Positions 17,318-26,909 of a stretch of 64,000 bases of DNA are shown here, piece by piece. The DNA lies in NCBI RefSeq assembly GCF_014803405.1, contig NZ_JACYFG010000051.1:62001-126000 (forward strand). The letters run 5' to 3'. A program made the translations under genes and the position numbers. Source of the DNA: Pelagicoccus enzymogenes (lineage in GTDB: Bacteria > Verrucomicrobiota > Verrucomicrobiia > Opitutales > Opitutaceae). How positions within the stretch are numbered: position 1 is the stretch's first letter; every line of letters begins with the position of its first letter. The notes below the pieces were generated by a model. It was given only the letters and a program-made list of their open reading frames with translations, was not told the DNA's origin and ran no database searches.

Positions 17318-18922
17318 TCAGTTAATTGGATAACGATGTTTAAGTGATTCGGGCATAGCGGCCGGCACGTACTCTTTCCCGCTTCCTCGATCTCCCTGAG
17401 GGTGATAGTGGGGAGTGCTTTGGCTGCTCGTAGGCACGTAGCCGGCTCCGTCGTGGTAATGTTTCCACCACTGCACCCAAAGTCGGTCTAGTTCTGCTAC
17501 GATGTGGGGATTCTCTTCCGAGATGTCGTAAGCTTGATTCGGGTCCGTAATCAGGTTGTGAAGTTCCCAACCGTTTCCATCCACTTCGGAAAGTCGCCAT
17601 GGGCCTTTGCGGATGCCTCGATTGTCTAGGAATTGGAAAAAGTGAACTCGCTCCGTTGACTCTTGCTCCGAGTGGAGGAGGGCGGAGAAACTATGTCCCG
17701 CCATGGGGGAGGGGACTGTTTCGCGAGGAATCTCTGCCAGCTCGAGCAAGGTCGGCATGAGATCGACCATGTGTGTATAGTTTCTTTCAATACGTCCTTG
17801 GGAGCGAATCATCGCTGGCCATCGAGCAATGAGTCCACTGGCGACGCCGCCTTCGTGTTGGCTGATCTTATAATGGCGAAGGGGAGTGTTGGCGGCCCAG
17901 GCCCAACCAAATCCCGGCTGGAAGTTACTGCCCTTGTCGCCAGGAAGCAGTCCTTGAGAGAGCAGCATCTCGTCGAGTAAGGCGAATGGATCGGCTCCAT
18001 TGTCACTGGAGAAGAGCACCAGGGTATTGTCGTCGATGCCTAAGTGGTCGAGCGTTTGCAGGACGCGACCAATGTTTTGGTCCATGATGTCGATCATGGC
18101 GGCGTAGGTTGCCATGCGCAGGTCCTCCAAGTCCTTTTGGGCGTCGCTCAAATCGCTCCATTGAGGCAAATTGCTAGGGTAGGGAGGCAGCTCTTGATGG
18201 GGTGGGACTAAGCCAAGTTGCTTTTGTCTTTGGTGGCGTTGTTTGCGGATTGCCTCCCATCCTTCAAGGTAGCGGCCTCGGTACTTGGCGATAGCCTCGG
18301 GAGGAGCTTGGAGAGGATTATGGGGAGCGTTAAATGCGAGATAAGCGAAGAAGGGGGCGTTTGGTGTGGATTCCTGATGTAGAGTGATGAAGTTGATGGC
18401 GTAGTTAGCGAATACTTCGGTGGAGTAGAACCGGCCGTCGCTTTGCGGAATAGGGTCGTGATCTAGGCGGTAGTATGGGCTTGGAACGTAGTAGCTGGAG
18501 AAACCGTCGAGGAAACCGAAGAACCGATGGAAGCCACGATCGACGGGGTTTCCTTTCAAGTGCCATTTGCCTATGGCATAGTTGCGATAACCGCCCATTC
18601 GCAGGACTTCTGGAAGTGTCGTTCCTTTCTGAATACCGAGGCCGACGTCGGTGTACCAGCGTCCGCTCAGCAGGGAGGTGCGCGAGGCTACGCACATCCC
18701 ACCGTTGTAGAATCGTTCGAAACGGATTCCTTCCTTGGCTAGTTTATCCAAGTTCGGCGTATCGATTTCCCCGCCGAAGCAACCTGCATCCGAGTAGCCC
18801 ATGTCGTCGGCGACGATTAGCAAGACGTTTGGAGCTTCTGTTTTTGCTAGGGCTGTGGACGCTAGGGCTAGGCATGTGGATGCTAGCGCCAGTACCTGAG
18901 TCGCTCGAAAAACGGTTTTCAT
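17318..18922 (-). CDS. Exported sulfatase with CVASR maturation motif
   Basis: A 534-residue sulfatase with a signal peptide (about 1-26). Metal-binding NVLLIVADDMGYSD, GKWHLKG and SSDNGAD segments are present. The formylglycine motif is C77-V-A-S-R, with alanine in place of the usual proline, which the C-x-(P/A)-x-R rule allows. It is a close paralogue of the next upstream gene (18931-20490), 8 bases away, with the same insert around residues 215-275. Probably periplasmic or surface-located, removing sulfate esters so that the rhamnosidase can act; substrate position unknown. Confidence 0.9.
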   Translation of the reverse strand: MKTVFRATQVLALASTCLALASTALAKTEAPNVLLIVADDMGYSDAGCFGGEIDTPNLDKLAKEGIRFERFYNGGMCVASRTSLLSGRWYTDVGLGIQKGTTLPEVLRMGGYRNYAIGKWHLKGNPVDRGFHRFFGFLDGFSSYYVPSPYYRLDHDPIPQSDGRFYSTEVFANYAINFITLHQESTPNAPFFAYLAFNAPHNPLQAPPEAIAKYRGRYLEGWEAIRKQRHQRQKQLGLVPPHQELPPYPSNLPQWSDLSDAQKDLEDLRMATYAAMIDIMDQNIGRVLQTLDHLGIDDNTLVLFSSDNGADPFALLDEMLLSQGLLPGDKGSNFQPGFGWAWAANTPLRHYKISQHEGGVASGLIARWPAMIRSQGRIERNYTHMVDLMPTLLELAEIPRETVPSPMAGHSFSALLHSEQESTERVHFFQFLDNRGIRKGPWRLSEVDGNGWELHNLITDPNQAYDISEENPHIVAELDRLWVQWWKHYHDGAGYVPTSSQSTPHYHPQGDRGSGKEYVPAAMPESLKHRYPIN

Positions 18923-18930
18923 ATCCGTTT

Positions 18931-20490
18931 CTAGTTCTGACTGCTAACCGATTTCCGCGGGAAAGGAAGGTAAGGGACCCCGTTCTTGTCGTCGCCGACG
19001 CGTAGTTCCTCGGGGGTGCGCCGCGGGCTGTAGGGCTCGTTGTTGTATTGGCCCCACCAAGCGTTCCATTCTTTCGCTAGCGATTTGGCCAAGGCGCGGT
19101 TGCTTGAGAAGAGGTTCTTACTCTCTGTGGGATCTTCAGCGAGATTATAGAGTTCCCAAGGCCCGGAATCGTGGGCGGAGAGTTTCCACTCTCCGAAGCG
19201 GAGAGCTCGATGGTCCATTAGTTGAAAGTAAATGTATTTGTGTGGTTGATACGGTGATTTTGAGAAGAGGGGAGCCATGCTCTTTCCGGGGCGCGAGTCC
19301 GACTCTTTCTGGCTGCCTGCGAGTTCGGTCAGGGTCGGCAGAATATCGACGATGTGGAGCGGGGTATCGTTGATGATCCGTTTCCCTTCGTTCATTTTTG
19401 GCCACCAAGCAATGAGTGGCGAGCGGATGCCTCCCTCGTGTTGATGCCGTTTGTACATCCGGAACGGAGTCACGCAGGCGTAGGCCCAACCGTTGCCTGG
19501 CTCCCAGTTGGAATCTCGGTCGCCTGGGCGTTTTCCCATATTTAACATCGCGGCGTCGGTTCGCGAAAAGGGATTTGCCCCGTTGTCGCTGTGGAAGAGC
19601 AGCAGGGTGTTCTCGAGTTGTCCGCTCTCTGAAAGGTAGTTTACCAGTCGACCGACGTTGTGGTCGATGCGTTCCACCATGGATGCGTAGATGGCCATGC
19701 GTTGATCTTCCAAGTCCTTTTGCTCATCGCTTAGACCTTCCCAATTCGGAAGGTTGAGCGGTCGCTCAGGCAGAGCCGCGTGTGGCGGGACAATGCCTAG
19801 CTGTTTTTGCTTTTTGAATCGTGATTCTCTGATGGAGTCCCATCCTGCAAGGTAGCGACCCCGGTACTTTTCGAAGTCTTCCTCGGGGACTTGAAGTGGA
19901 TTGTGGGGAGCGTTGTAGGCGAGGTAGACGTAGAAGGGCTTTTCTGGTTCCTCTTGTCTTCCTTCTTCGATAAACTCGATGGTGTAGTCGGTGTTTGCAT
20001 CGGTCGCGTAGAATTCTTCTGAGAAAGCGGTGAAGGGAGAATGGTCGAGACGCCAGGTTTTGTTGCCGACGAAGTAGTCGGATGCTCCGCTGAGGTGTCC
20101 GAAGAAGCGGTCGAAACCGCGATCGACGGGATTACCATCCAGATGCCATTTTCCGACCGCGTAGGTGCGGTAGTCTGCGGCTTGGAGCTCTTGGCCGATG
20201 GTAGGACCTTTCTTGACTCCAATACCTGTATCCATCCACCAACGACCGCTCATCAAGGAGGCTCTGGTCACCTCGCATTTGCCGGCGTTGTAGAAGTGGG
20301 TGAAGAGGATGCCCTCGTTGGCAAGGCGGTCTAGGTGCGGAGTTCGGATTTCGGAACCTGTGCAGCCGAGATCGCTATAGCCCATGTCGTCAACGATGAT
20401 ATGAATAATGTTGGGTCGGGGGGCGGTATAGGCGTGGGCTGCTAAGGTAAGGACGCAGGCGTTGAAGGCAATGAAGCGGGAGAGTGACAT
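18931..20490 (-). CDS. Exported sulfatase with unusual CEVTR motif
   Basis: A 519-residue sulfatase with a signal peptide (about 1-23). NIIHIIVDDMGYSDLGC, GKWHLDG and HSDNGAN supply metal and substrate ligands. The residue expected to become formylglycine is C72, but the motif reads C-E-V-T-R: valine replaces the usual proline or alanine at the third position. I checked this in the nucleotide sequence near 20262-20276. It might still be matured, or need a tolerant maturase. It is paralogous to the downstream sulfatase at 17318-18922 and lies 52 bases after 20543-22102 in the operon. Confidence 0.88.
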   Translation of the reverse strand: MSLSRFIAFNACVLTLAAHAYTAPRPNIIHIIVDDMGYSDLGCTGSEIRTPHLDRLANEGILFTHFYNAGKCEVTRASLMSGRWWMDTGIGVKKGPTIGQELQAADYRTYAVGKWHLDGNPVDRGFDRFFGHLSGASDYFVGNKTWRLDHSPFTAFSEEFYATDANTDYTIEFIEEGRQEEPEKPFYVYLAYNAPHNPLQVPEEDFEKYRGRYLAGWDSIRESRFKKQKQLGIVPPHAALPERPLNLPNWEGLSDEQKDLEDQRMAIYASMVERIDHNVGRLVNYLSESGQLENTLLLFHSDNGANPFSRTDAAMLNMGKRPGDRDSNWEPGNGWAYACVTPFRMYKRHQHEGGIRSPLIAWWPKMNEGKRIINDTPLHIVDILPTLTELAGSQKESDSRPGKSMAPLFSKSPYQPHKYIYFQLMDHRALRFGEWKLSAHDSGPWELYNLAEDPTESKNLFSSNRALAKSLAKEWNAWWGQYNNEPYSPRRTPEELRVGDDKNGVPYLPFPRKSVSSQN

Positions 20491-20542
20491 TGTATGTTAT
20501 TTTGGGATACGAAAAGTGAAGGGGATTAGGTGTGGAGTTCGA

Positions 20543-22102
20543 TCAGTAGTACCAGCGAAGTTTTTTACCTATTTGCTGACGGATATTAGGATCTTCGAGC
20601 GCTTGTTCCCAAGTTACACCCAGCCGTTCGACCTCAGCGGCGATTTGCTTGTATTGGTCCGGCCAATACTTTTTGTATTTTTTCCAGTCGATTCCTGGGG
20701 CGTTGGTTTGAGGCCGCGGTCCGTAGGGGTTGTAGTGCTTCGGATAGGTGTCCGGGTTTTCGGTCTGCCACTGATCGAAGCGTTCGCTCCAGTATTGGAG
20801 TTTACTCGCCCAAAGGGGGTCGTTCGCGAGGTTGTTAACCTCCCAAGGATCGGCTTCCAAGTGGTAGAGCTCCTCCGAGATGGGATGTTCGTCGGTCCAG
20901 CGAACGTAGTTTTCAGTCAAGCTTCTGACCCCCATGAAGCGGGCTACCGGGCGAGGAACGCCGACGGGCGAAGTTTGATGTTCGTAGAAAAAGTGGTCGC
21001 GCCATGCGGTAGCCTCGCCGCGCGCTAGCGGGACGAGGCTCAGTCCGTCCATTTCTTCTGGAGGCGTTAAGCCTGCGAGATGCAGGACTGTGGGAGCGAT
21101 GTCGATGTTGAGAGCGATCTGAGGGAGGCGTGCCGCCTTGAGGGCTCCGGGTCTTGGATCGTAGAGAAAGAAAGGGACGCGCAGGCTTTGCTCATAGGGG
21201 GTCCATTTCCCGCCCAACTGTTTTTCGCCAAAGTGCGTTCCATGGTCTGATATGAAGAGTATGACGGTGTTGTCGTCCAAGCCGCGTTGTTGGAGCTCTT
21301 GACGAATCCTTCCGATGGAACGATCGACGCTGGCTATTTTCTCCAGCACTTCCCGCCTGTAGCGTTGGTAGTTTTTCTCGGGACGTATTGTATCGTGGAA
21401 TACAAGGGCACCGAGAGCGGATTTGACTGAAGGAGGGAGGGGGGCGAAATATTCGGGACGTTGCGTGGGGACGCGTTCGAAGGTGTGATGGGCGAGCTTG
21501 CCTTCATCCTCTGGGGCTACCTTGGATGAGGGATGGGGCGCTTTGTAGTTCACTTGCAGACAGAAGGGCTGGTCGGCGGGCACGCTTGCTAGGAAGTCTC
21601 GTGTCTCTAGGGTCAGCCATTCGGAGTCGTGTACCTTCTTGCCCCGGTAGGTGTTGAAAGCGGGACCTTGATCGACGTCCGCGTGAAAGACATCGAAAGT
21701 CGCGATTTGCTCGTCGGTGGCACCGACTCCGTACTTGCCGAGTTGTCCGAGGTAGTAGCCCGCTTCCTTCAGCAGGGCGGGGTAGCTCGCTTTGAAAACC
21801 GGCTCGGACATCGGAATGAGAAATTCATGAATGTCGTTGTTGCGGGAATATTTTCCGCTGAGTATGCTTGCTCTGGATACGGCACAAATTGGGGTGGTTA
21901 CGAAGCCGTTGTGGAAGTTGATTCCTTCCTCGGCGAGACGGTCGATATTGGGAGTGGACAGCGCGACCTCGGGGTTGTTTACGCTGACGGTATCCCAGCG
22001 TTGGTCATCGGTAACGAAGATTAGGATGTTGGGGCTCTCCGCTGCAGCGAGAGCGCTGATGGCGAGGGCGGATAGTGCAAGAGCTGACAATATTTTCTTC
22101 AT
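20543..22102 (-). CDS. Exported sulfatase with CAVSR motif and no GKWH histidine
   Basis: A 519-residue sulfatase with a signal peptide (about 1-21) and the metal-binding start NILIFVTDDQRWD. The maturation motif is C73-A-V-S-R, again with valine at the third position. Where most sulfatases have GKWHxG, this one reads LGKYGVG, so that histidine is missing; FISDHGTHFGEKQLGGKWTPYE near the C-terminal side is normal. It belongs to a different subfamily from the other four sulfatases here. Second gene of the operon, 39 bases after 22142-23962. Substrate unknown. Confidence 0.88.
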   Translation of the reverse strand: MKKILSALALSALAISALAAAESPNILIFVTDDQRWDTVSVNNPEVALSTPNIDRLAEEGINFHNGFVTTPICAVSRASILSGKYSRNNDIHEFLIPMSEPVFKASYPALLKEAGYYLGQLGKYGVGATDEQIATFDVFHADVDQGPAFNTYRGKKVHDSEWLTLETRDFLASVPADQPFCLQVNYKAPHPSSKVAPEDEGKLAHHTFERVPTQRPEYFAPLPPSVKSALGALVFHDTIRPEKNYQRYRREVLEKIASVDRSIGRIRQELQQRGLDDNTVILFISDHGTHFGEKQLGGKWTPYEQSLRVPFFLYDPRPGALKAARLPQIALNIDIAPTVLHLAGLTPPEEMDGLSLVPLARGEATAWRDHFFYEHQTSPVGVPRPVARFMGVRSLTENYVRWTDEHPISEELYHLEADPWEVNNLANDPLWASKLQYWSERFDQWQTENPDTYPKHYNPYGPRPQTNAPGIDWKKYKKYWPDQYKQIAAEVERLGVTWEQALEDPNIRQQIGKKLRWYY

Positions 22103-22141
22103 CGATTGAGAATGACTGAAGTGGAAGAGTGGATGGTTTTG

Positions 22142-23962
22142 TTAATTCCCGTGGGAGGCTTGGATGAGCTCGATGTTCGAAACGAAGATGCGACCAGGCT
22201 GTTCGAGCTTGAAGCTGAGGATTACAGATTCCGTCGGTCGAAAGGTGGTAAATGGGATCGTGATTTGCTGCTCCTCCCAGTTCGGGCGAATTTTTATAGG
22301 GGAGCCGTAGAGGTTCTCGGCGGCTGCCAAGACTTGGGTGGCGCAGTTGGTCCGTACGGTAAGGCGCAGACCTTCGGCTGTTTCTAAGCCTTGTGGAGGC
22401 GAATAGGATGCGACTAGGCTGGAGGCTATTGCGGTGATGCTATGTTGTGGGTCTTTCGGGCCGCCGATTGGATATCCGCCGCTGAGCACCTTGAAGCCGT
22501 TGACCGAGAAATCAGGGTCGAAGCTTTCGTTCGGACGCGCTAGCAAGGCACCAGAGTCTTGCAGGTAGGCGTCCAGCTGTTCGGCTAGGCGTTGTGTCGT
22601 TTCGGGCTGGGAAGAGGCGAGGTTGGTGGTCTCTCCGATGTCTGATGCGAGATTGTAGAGTTCGAAATAATCGCTTTGGTCTGCAGTCGAGTTGAAGAAA
22701 CGGAGGAGCTTCCAATCGCCGTCGCGTATCCAAGCGTTGGCAATGTTGCCAGTGGCGAGCACGGTGTGAGCGAAAAGGCTGTATATGGGAGGGCGTTGCA
22801 GTTCTAGGCCTTCCAAGAAGGATGATGAAAGATCGACCCCGTCTAAGTGGTGGCCCTCGGGGTTGCTTAGGCCGAGCAGTGATGTAAGGGTTGGGAATAT
22901 GTCGTAGCTGATGGCGATTGTCTCGTTTGTAGTGGAAGGGGCGATACGCGTCGGCCACGAGGCGATGAAAGGGACTCGCGAGCCACCTTCATAATTGTTG
23001 CCTTTGCCACCCTGGAGGGGGTGGTTGCTGGTCGGATTTACTCCTTCGGGCCGGTCGTACATGTTGCCGCCATTATCGGAGGTAAAGATGACTAGCGTGT
23101 TTTCGTGGAGATTGAGGGCTTCGAGTTGGGCGATGACTTTACCTACGTTGTCGTCGACGGTCTCGATCATGCCACCCATGATTGCGGACTTTTGGAACTC
23201 AGTTTTCTCCGCGAGCGGCCGGTACTTTTCGATGAGTTCGGGTTTGACCTGGAAAGGGGCGTGCACTCCGAAAAACCAGAGGGCGAGGAAGAAGGGGGTC
23301 TCCTTGTTCTCGCTTATAAAGCGGACCGCTTCATCCCCGAGAACGTCGTCGGCGTGAGCGTTTCCGTCTACCAGTGGCATGTTGGTTTTTTCGGTGTCCC
23401 AGGGACCAAAAAAACCGGGAGGCGGCGGTCCGGGGAAGCCGCGTCCGCAGACGACTTCGTCGAATCCGAAATTTTCAGGGATGTAAGGTTCGAAGCCCAG
23501 GTGCCATTTTCCCATGAAGGCGTTCTTGTAGCCGGCTTGCTTAAGGGTGCGGGCGATGGTTGGAGTGTCGAGGGGAAGGCGGCTTCGCGTTTGCGGGGTT
23601 GCGGCAGGAAGCCCAGGTGGGGCCGTGGTGTTTTCCTGAGGGTCGAGTATGACCTGGGGTAGGTGGCCGACCGGAGTGGTGAAGCGTAGCCGTGCGGGCG
23701 TTTGCCCTGTGAGCAGGGATGCTCGAGTGGGGCTGCAGAGCGGACTAGCCGCATAGGCGTTCGAAAACCTCATCCCCGAGGCGGCGAGTTCGTCGATGTG
23801 CGGCGTTTGGTAGAGCTCGCTGCCGTAGGTCCCAAGGTCTCGCCAGCCGAGATCGTCGGCAACGATTAGAATGACATTCGGCTTCTTGTCTTCCTTGGCG
23901 TGGGAAATCAAGCCGCATGCGACAGCGATCATGGCGATGCAAATGTACTGGGGGAATTTCAT
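22142..23962 (-). CDS. Exported sulfatase (arylsulfatase A-like), first gene of the large operon
   Basis: A 606-residue sulfatase with a signal peptide (about 1-22). NVILIVADDLGWRDLG, C76-S-P-T-R, GKWHLG and TSDNGGN are all canonical. A beta-rich extension follows from about residue 490. It is the paralogue of the non-exported sulfatase at 5444-7225, sharing the long PPGFFGPWD-type insert, so the pair may act on the same linkage in different compartments (inference). It begins the seven-gene minus-strand operon and is divergent from the sensor kinase, with a 182-base gap carrying the 19-bp motif at 24071-24089. Confidence 0.92.
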   Translation of the reverse strand: MKFPQYICIAMIAVACGLISHAKEDKKPNVILIVADDLGWRDLGTYGSELYQTPHIDELAASGMRFSNAYAASPLCSPTRASLLTGQTPARLRFTTPVGHLPQVILDPQENTTAPPGLPAATPQTRSRLPLDTPTIARTLKQAGYKNAFMGKWHLGFEPYIPENFGFDEVVCGRGFPGPPPPGFFGPWDTEKTNMPLVDGNAHADDVLGDEAVRFISENKETPFFLALWFFGVHAPFQVKPELIEKYRPLAEKTEFQKSAIMGGMIETVDDNVGKVIAQLEALNLHENTLVIFTSDNGGNMYDRPEGVNPTSNHPLQGGKGNNYEGGSRVPFIASWPTRIAPSTTNETIAISYDIFPTLTSLLGLSNPEGHHLDGVDLSSSFLEGLELQRPPIYSLFAHTVLATGNIANAWIRDGDWKLLRFFNSTADQSDYFELYNLASDIGETTNLASSQPETTQRLAEQLDAYLQDSGALLARPNESFDPDFSVNGFKVLSGGYPIGGPKDPQHSITAIASSLVASYSPPQGLETAEGLRLTVRTNCATQVLAAAENLYGSPIKIRPNWEEQQITIPFTTFRPTESVILSFKLEQPGRIFVSNIELIQASHGN

Positions 23963-24070
23963 AGGTATCGGGGGTGGGCTCCGTGGGTACGAACTTCGTC
24001 GGCGTTTCTGCCGCGTGCCTCAGGGAACCAGAATCGAGCCTATCCTATCTTGTACCGGTTCGACGCGCAA

Positions 24071-24089
24071 TATGCTCAATTTGGGATAT
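24071..24089. promoter_or_regulatory. 19-bp motif upstream of the sulfatase operon and sensor kinase
   Basis: TATGCTCAATTTGGGATAT lies in the divergent gap. A copy with 16 of 19 identical bases (TATACTCATTTTGGCATAT) lies at 26910-26928, upstream of the TonB receptor gene. Two such copies in the two control gaps of one glycan locus suggest the binding site of a local activator, most likely the NarL-type response regulator at 26220-26864 (inference). Confidence 0.45.
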
Positions 24090-24144
24090 CTACAACTCCG
24101 CTACTTTGTGTAGACTGTGATCGTTTCCCAGTTAGGTTCACCGC

Positions 24145-26235
24145 ATGCCCCACTCTCCATCCAATACGATTGGCCTCGCTCCTGCCGCTTTTTGGGCTTT
24201 GCTCATCTGGAGCTTTATTGGCCTAACTCCCTTGGCGAAGGGGCAAGTGGAGCTCGAGGGCACAACTTGGGCCCAGCGCTTGTTGCGAAGTTTTTCCAGC
24301 GATTGGAACGAATTGAGTTCGGAACGGGAAAGTTTGCCCGGTGAGCTGGTCGGTCTGCCTGAAGTACCGACTGCCTATCAGGGCGGATCTGGAGGAATGT
24401 TTGGTATGTGGTACGTGGATACTGAGAACAAACCTTTGAAGTCTCTCAGTATTCGCGTCATGTGGGACGAGGCAGAGTGGATCGATTTTGTCTCGCTGGT
24501 GCCCGCCCGAAGCGCAGCCTCGCAAGGGGGTGAATGGGAGTATGGGGTTCCCGAGTCCTTCGAAATCGAGTTGCTGGACCGAAATGGGGACGCGATTGCA
24601 ACGATCGCGCAGGAAGAAGGCGCGAATCGCAGGCTAGTGCGGCGCGGATTCCCTTTCACCTATTCACTGGACGCGCCTGTGAAAGCCCATGGAGCATTGG
24701 TTCGCAGTCGGGGTATTTCAAGGCGAATGGTAGCCGGTGAAACCCGATTCTATCTAGCCTGGGCGGAGCTGTTTGCTTTTGCGGGAGAATATAATGTTGC
24801 TGAAGGGGCAACGGTTGAGTTGGTTGAGGATCGTCCCACCTACGAGACATGGTATTGGAATGATCAATACTTGGTCGACAGTCAGACTCCATTGGGGTTG
24901 CCGGAGATCCCATCGAAGAATCTGCGGCATGTGGGGTGGCTCTCTCAGGCTCGCCACAGCGAGGACGACTCGATATTCGTAACTCTGGAGCTGCCGGAGG
25001 CGAAGCAAGTGAATGGGCTTAGGCTTTTTCCGGCGCGTCGCCCTGCGGGGGAGGTGATTCCCGGGTTTGCGTTGCCCCAGCGCTTTTATATGTCGGCGAT
25101 AGACGAGAATGGAAAGGAAGTTCGGGTTTTGGATCGCACGAGCACGGATGCCTCCAACCCTGGGCAAAACCCGGTGACCTATCGTTTCCCGTCGGTGCGC
25201 GCTTCGAAATTTCGCTTGGAGTGTGTCAAGATTTGGAAGCGATACCCGCACTATCCAGCCTTTATTGCTTTCAGCGAAGTGCAGTTGCTGGAGGGAGAGA
25301 CCTGTCTGAGCAAGGGAGCGAAGGTTCGAACCTCGGATGGAGAGACGGAACTCGCTTCGGTAGGCAATTTGTTCTGGAGTCCGAGGGGACTGACCAATGG
25401 GGCCGGCCCGAGCGGTGCTTTAGTCGCTCGTCGAGAATGGCTGGAGCTTTTGCAACGACGCAACGAAGTGGAAACCCGCATGCGTTACTTGGAACTGCGC
25501 ATGGGTGCCATGGAGCATCGCTGGGAAGCTGTTGTCCTGTATTCAGTTAGTGGGTTCGGCGTTATTGCTCTCGTTTTTCTTATTGTGCTGCCTATTCGCT
25601 ATCGTCGTATCCAAAAAACGATGCTTAGCGATCTCCGCCACCGGATTGCGAACGATTTGCACGACGAAGTGGGGGCGAACTTGAGCAGCATTGCAGGTAC
25701 CTCCGAGCTTTTGGAGGAAATGACTGGAGACTCGTCTCCCAAGCAACGGGAGTTGATGGCCGACATTCGGCGCACGGCCCGAAAGACGGCGCAGGAAACG
25801 CGACGATTGATAGGCTTTCTCGAAAGGCGAGAACTGGAAGGCAGTGTCGAGGAGCACTTGCGGCAGGCTGCCCGGACGATGCTCAAGGGAATCGACTACC
25901 GATTCGAGGAGGGAGAATGGGAGGCATTCGAATCTTGGCCGCAGCGGCGCAAGTGGGACCTGCTGTTGTTCTTCAAGGAAGTGCTGCATAACATCGTCAA
26001 GCACTCCGCGGCGCGATCGGTAAGTATTGAAATCAAAGACCTCGGCAAGGCCGGCTTGCTCTTGAGGGTGGTGGACGACGGAAAAGGAATTTCCGGAGGG
26101 CGAATGCCGCGTCATCTGAAGGAGCGCTCCAAACGCTTGCGGGCGCTGCTTTCTATTTCCAGCCGAAAGGGTGGGGGGACGGAAGTGCGATTGACGATTC
26201 CGAGGAAGAAACAATTTTTATGGATACTGAAATAA
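24145..26235 (+). CDS. Sensor histidine kinase, NarL/DesK type, with large extracytoplasmic domain
   Basis: A 696-residue protein. A hydrophobic N-terminal anchor/signal (about 10-32) precedes about 420 residues that appear to hold two similar beta-sandwich units (about 45-220 and 245-430, each with a shared pattern of WLSQAR/FGMWYVDT, LFPAR and F-x-ECVK-like strands), resembling discoidin-like sugar-binding folds. A coiled segment and a membrane helix (about 465-487) lead to a HisKA_3 domain with H506 in NDLHDEVGANLSS and a HATPase domain ending near residue 690. It probably senses the glycan or its fragments. Its end overlaps the response regulator start by 16 bases. Confidence 0.88.
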   Translation: MPHSPSNTIGLAPAAFWALLIWSFIGLTPLAKGQVELEGTTWAQRLLRSFSSDWNELSSERESLPGELVGLPEVPTAYQGGSGGMFGMWYVDTENKPLKSLSIRVMWDEAEWIDFVSLVPARSAASQGGEWEYGVPESFEIELLDRNGDAIATIAQEEGANRRLVRRGFPFTYSLDAPVKAHGALVRSRGISRRMVAGETRFYLAWAELFAFAGEYNVAEGATVELVEDRPTYETWYWNDQYLVDSQTPLGLPEIPSKNLRHVGWLSQARHSEDDSIFVTLELPEAKQVNGLRLFPARRPAGEVIPGFALPQRFYMSAIDENGKEVRVLDRTSTDASNPGQNPVTYRFPSVRASKFRLECVKIWKRYPHYPAFIAFSEVQLLEGETCLSKGAKVRTSDGETELASVGNLFWSPRGLTNGAGPSGALVARREWLELLQRRNEVETRMRYLELRMGAMEHRWEAVVLYSVSGFGVIALVFLIVLPIRYRRIQKTMLSDLRHRIANDLHDEVGANLSSIAGTSELLEEMTGDSSPKQRELMADIRRTARKTAQETRRLIGFLERRELEGSVEEHLRQAARTMLKGIDYRFEEGEWEAFESWPQRRKWDLLLFFKEVLHNIVKHSAARSVSIEIKDLGKAGLLLRVVDDGKGISGGRMPRHLKERSKRLRALLSISSRKGGGTEVRLTIPRKKQFLWILK

Positions 26236-26864
26236 GCATTGTCGTTATAGAGGACAACGAGGCGTACAGTAAAACCCTGCTCGACACTATTGAATTGAGT
26301 GAAGGCATGGTATGCATCGGAAATTACAATACGGCCGAGTCCTGCTTGAGGGAACTCGAAAAGGATAAAGGCCAGAAACCGAGCATCCTGTTGCTGGATC
26401 TGAACCTTCCGGGGCAAAACGGATTGACCATGCTTCCTCAGCTTCTCATGGCTTCCCCAGATACGGAAGTGATCATTCTGACGCAGAATGACGACTATCA
26501 CCTCGTTTTGGAAGCGATTCGCCTCGGAGCCAGCGGCTATCTGCTGAAAGGCGGAACCATCGCGGGAATACGCAATACGATTCGTGAGGTCGCGGCAGGA
26601 GCCAGCGTGATAGACGCTCAGCTCTCGCGCATTGTCTTGAACAGCCTTAGTTCCGGCGAGAAATCGGAAGACAATCCGCTCAGTCCGAGGGAGATGGAGG
26701 TGCTTGCCCTCCTGGCCCAAGGATACGCGAAGAAGGAGGTCGCGGATTCGCTAGGTCTGAGCTACCATGCGGTTGCCCTTTACGTGCGCAACATCTTCAA
26801 AAAGCTCGGTACGCCTAACATTGCCGCAGCTATAGCGACCGCGATCCGGCGTAATTTTATCTGA
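26220..26864 (+). CDS. NarL/FixJ-family response regulator
   Basis: A 214-residue regulator. The receiver domain (about 5-120) has the acidic pocket E11-D12 and the phosphoacceptor D60 in LLLDLNLPG; YLLK provides the conserved lysine near residue 111. The LuxR-type helix-turn-helix follows (about 147-205: LSPREMEVLALLAQGYAKKE). It is the cognate partner of the overlapping sensor kinase and should bind DNA as a dimer after phosphorylation. The shared 19-bp motif on either side of the pair is the obvious candidate target. Confidence 0.93.
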   Translation: MDTEISIVVIEDNEAYSKTLLDTIELSEGMVCIGNYNTAESCLRELEKDKGQKPSILLLDLNLPGQNGLTMLPQLLMASPDTEVIILTQNDDYHLVLEAIRLGASGYLLKGGTIAGIRNTIREVAAGASVIDAQLSRIVLNSLSSGEKSEDNPLSPREMEVLALLAQGYAKKEVADSLGLSYHAVALYVRNIFKKLGTPNIAAAIATAIRRNFI

Positions 26865-26909
26865 GTCACAGCGATGCAGTTTTCGGCAAAGCGAGCGATT
26901 GCTCCGGTC

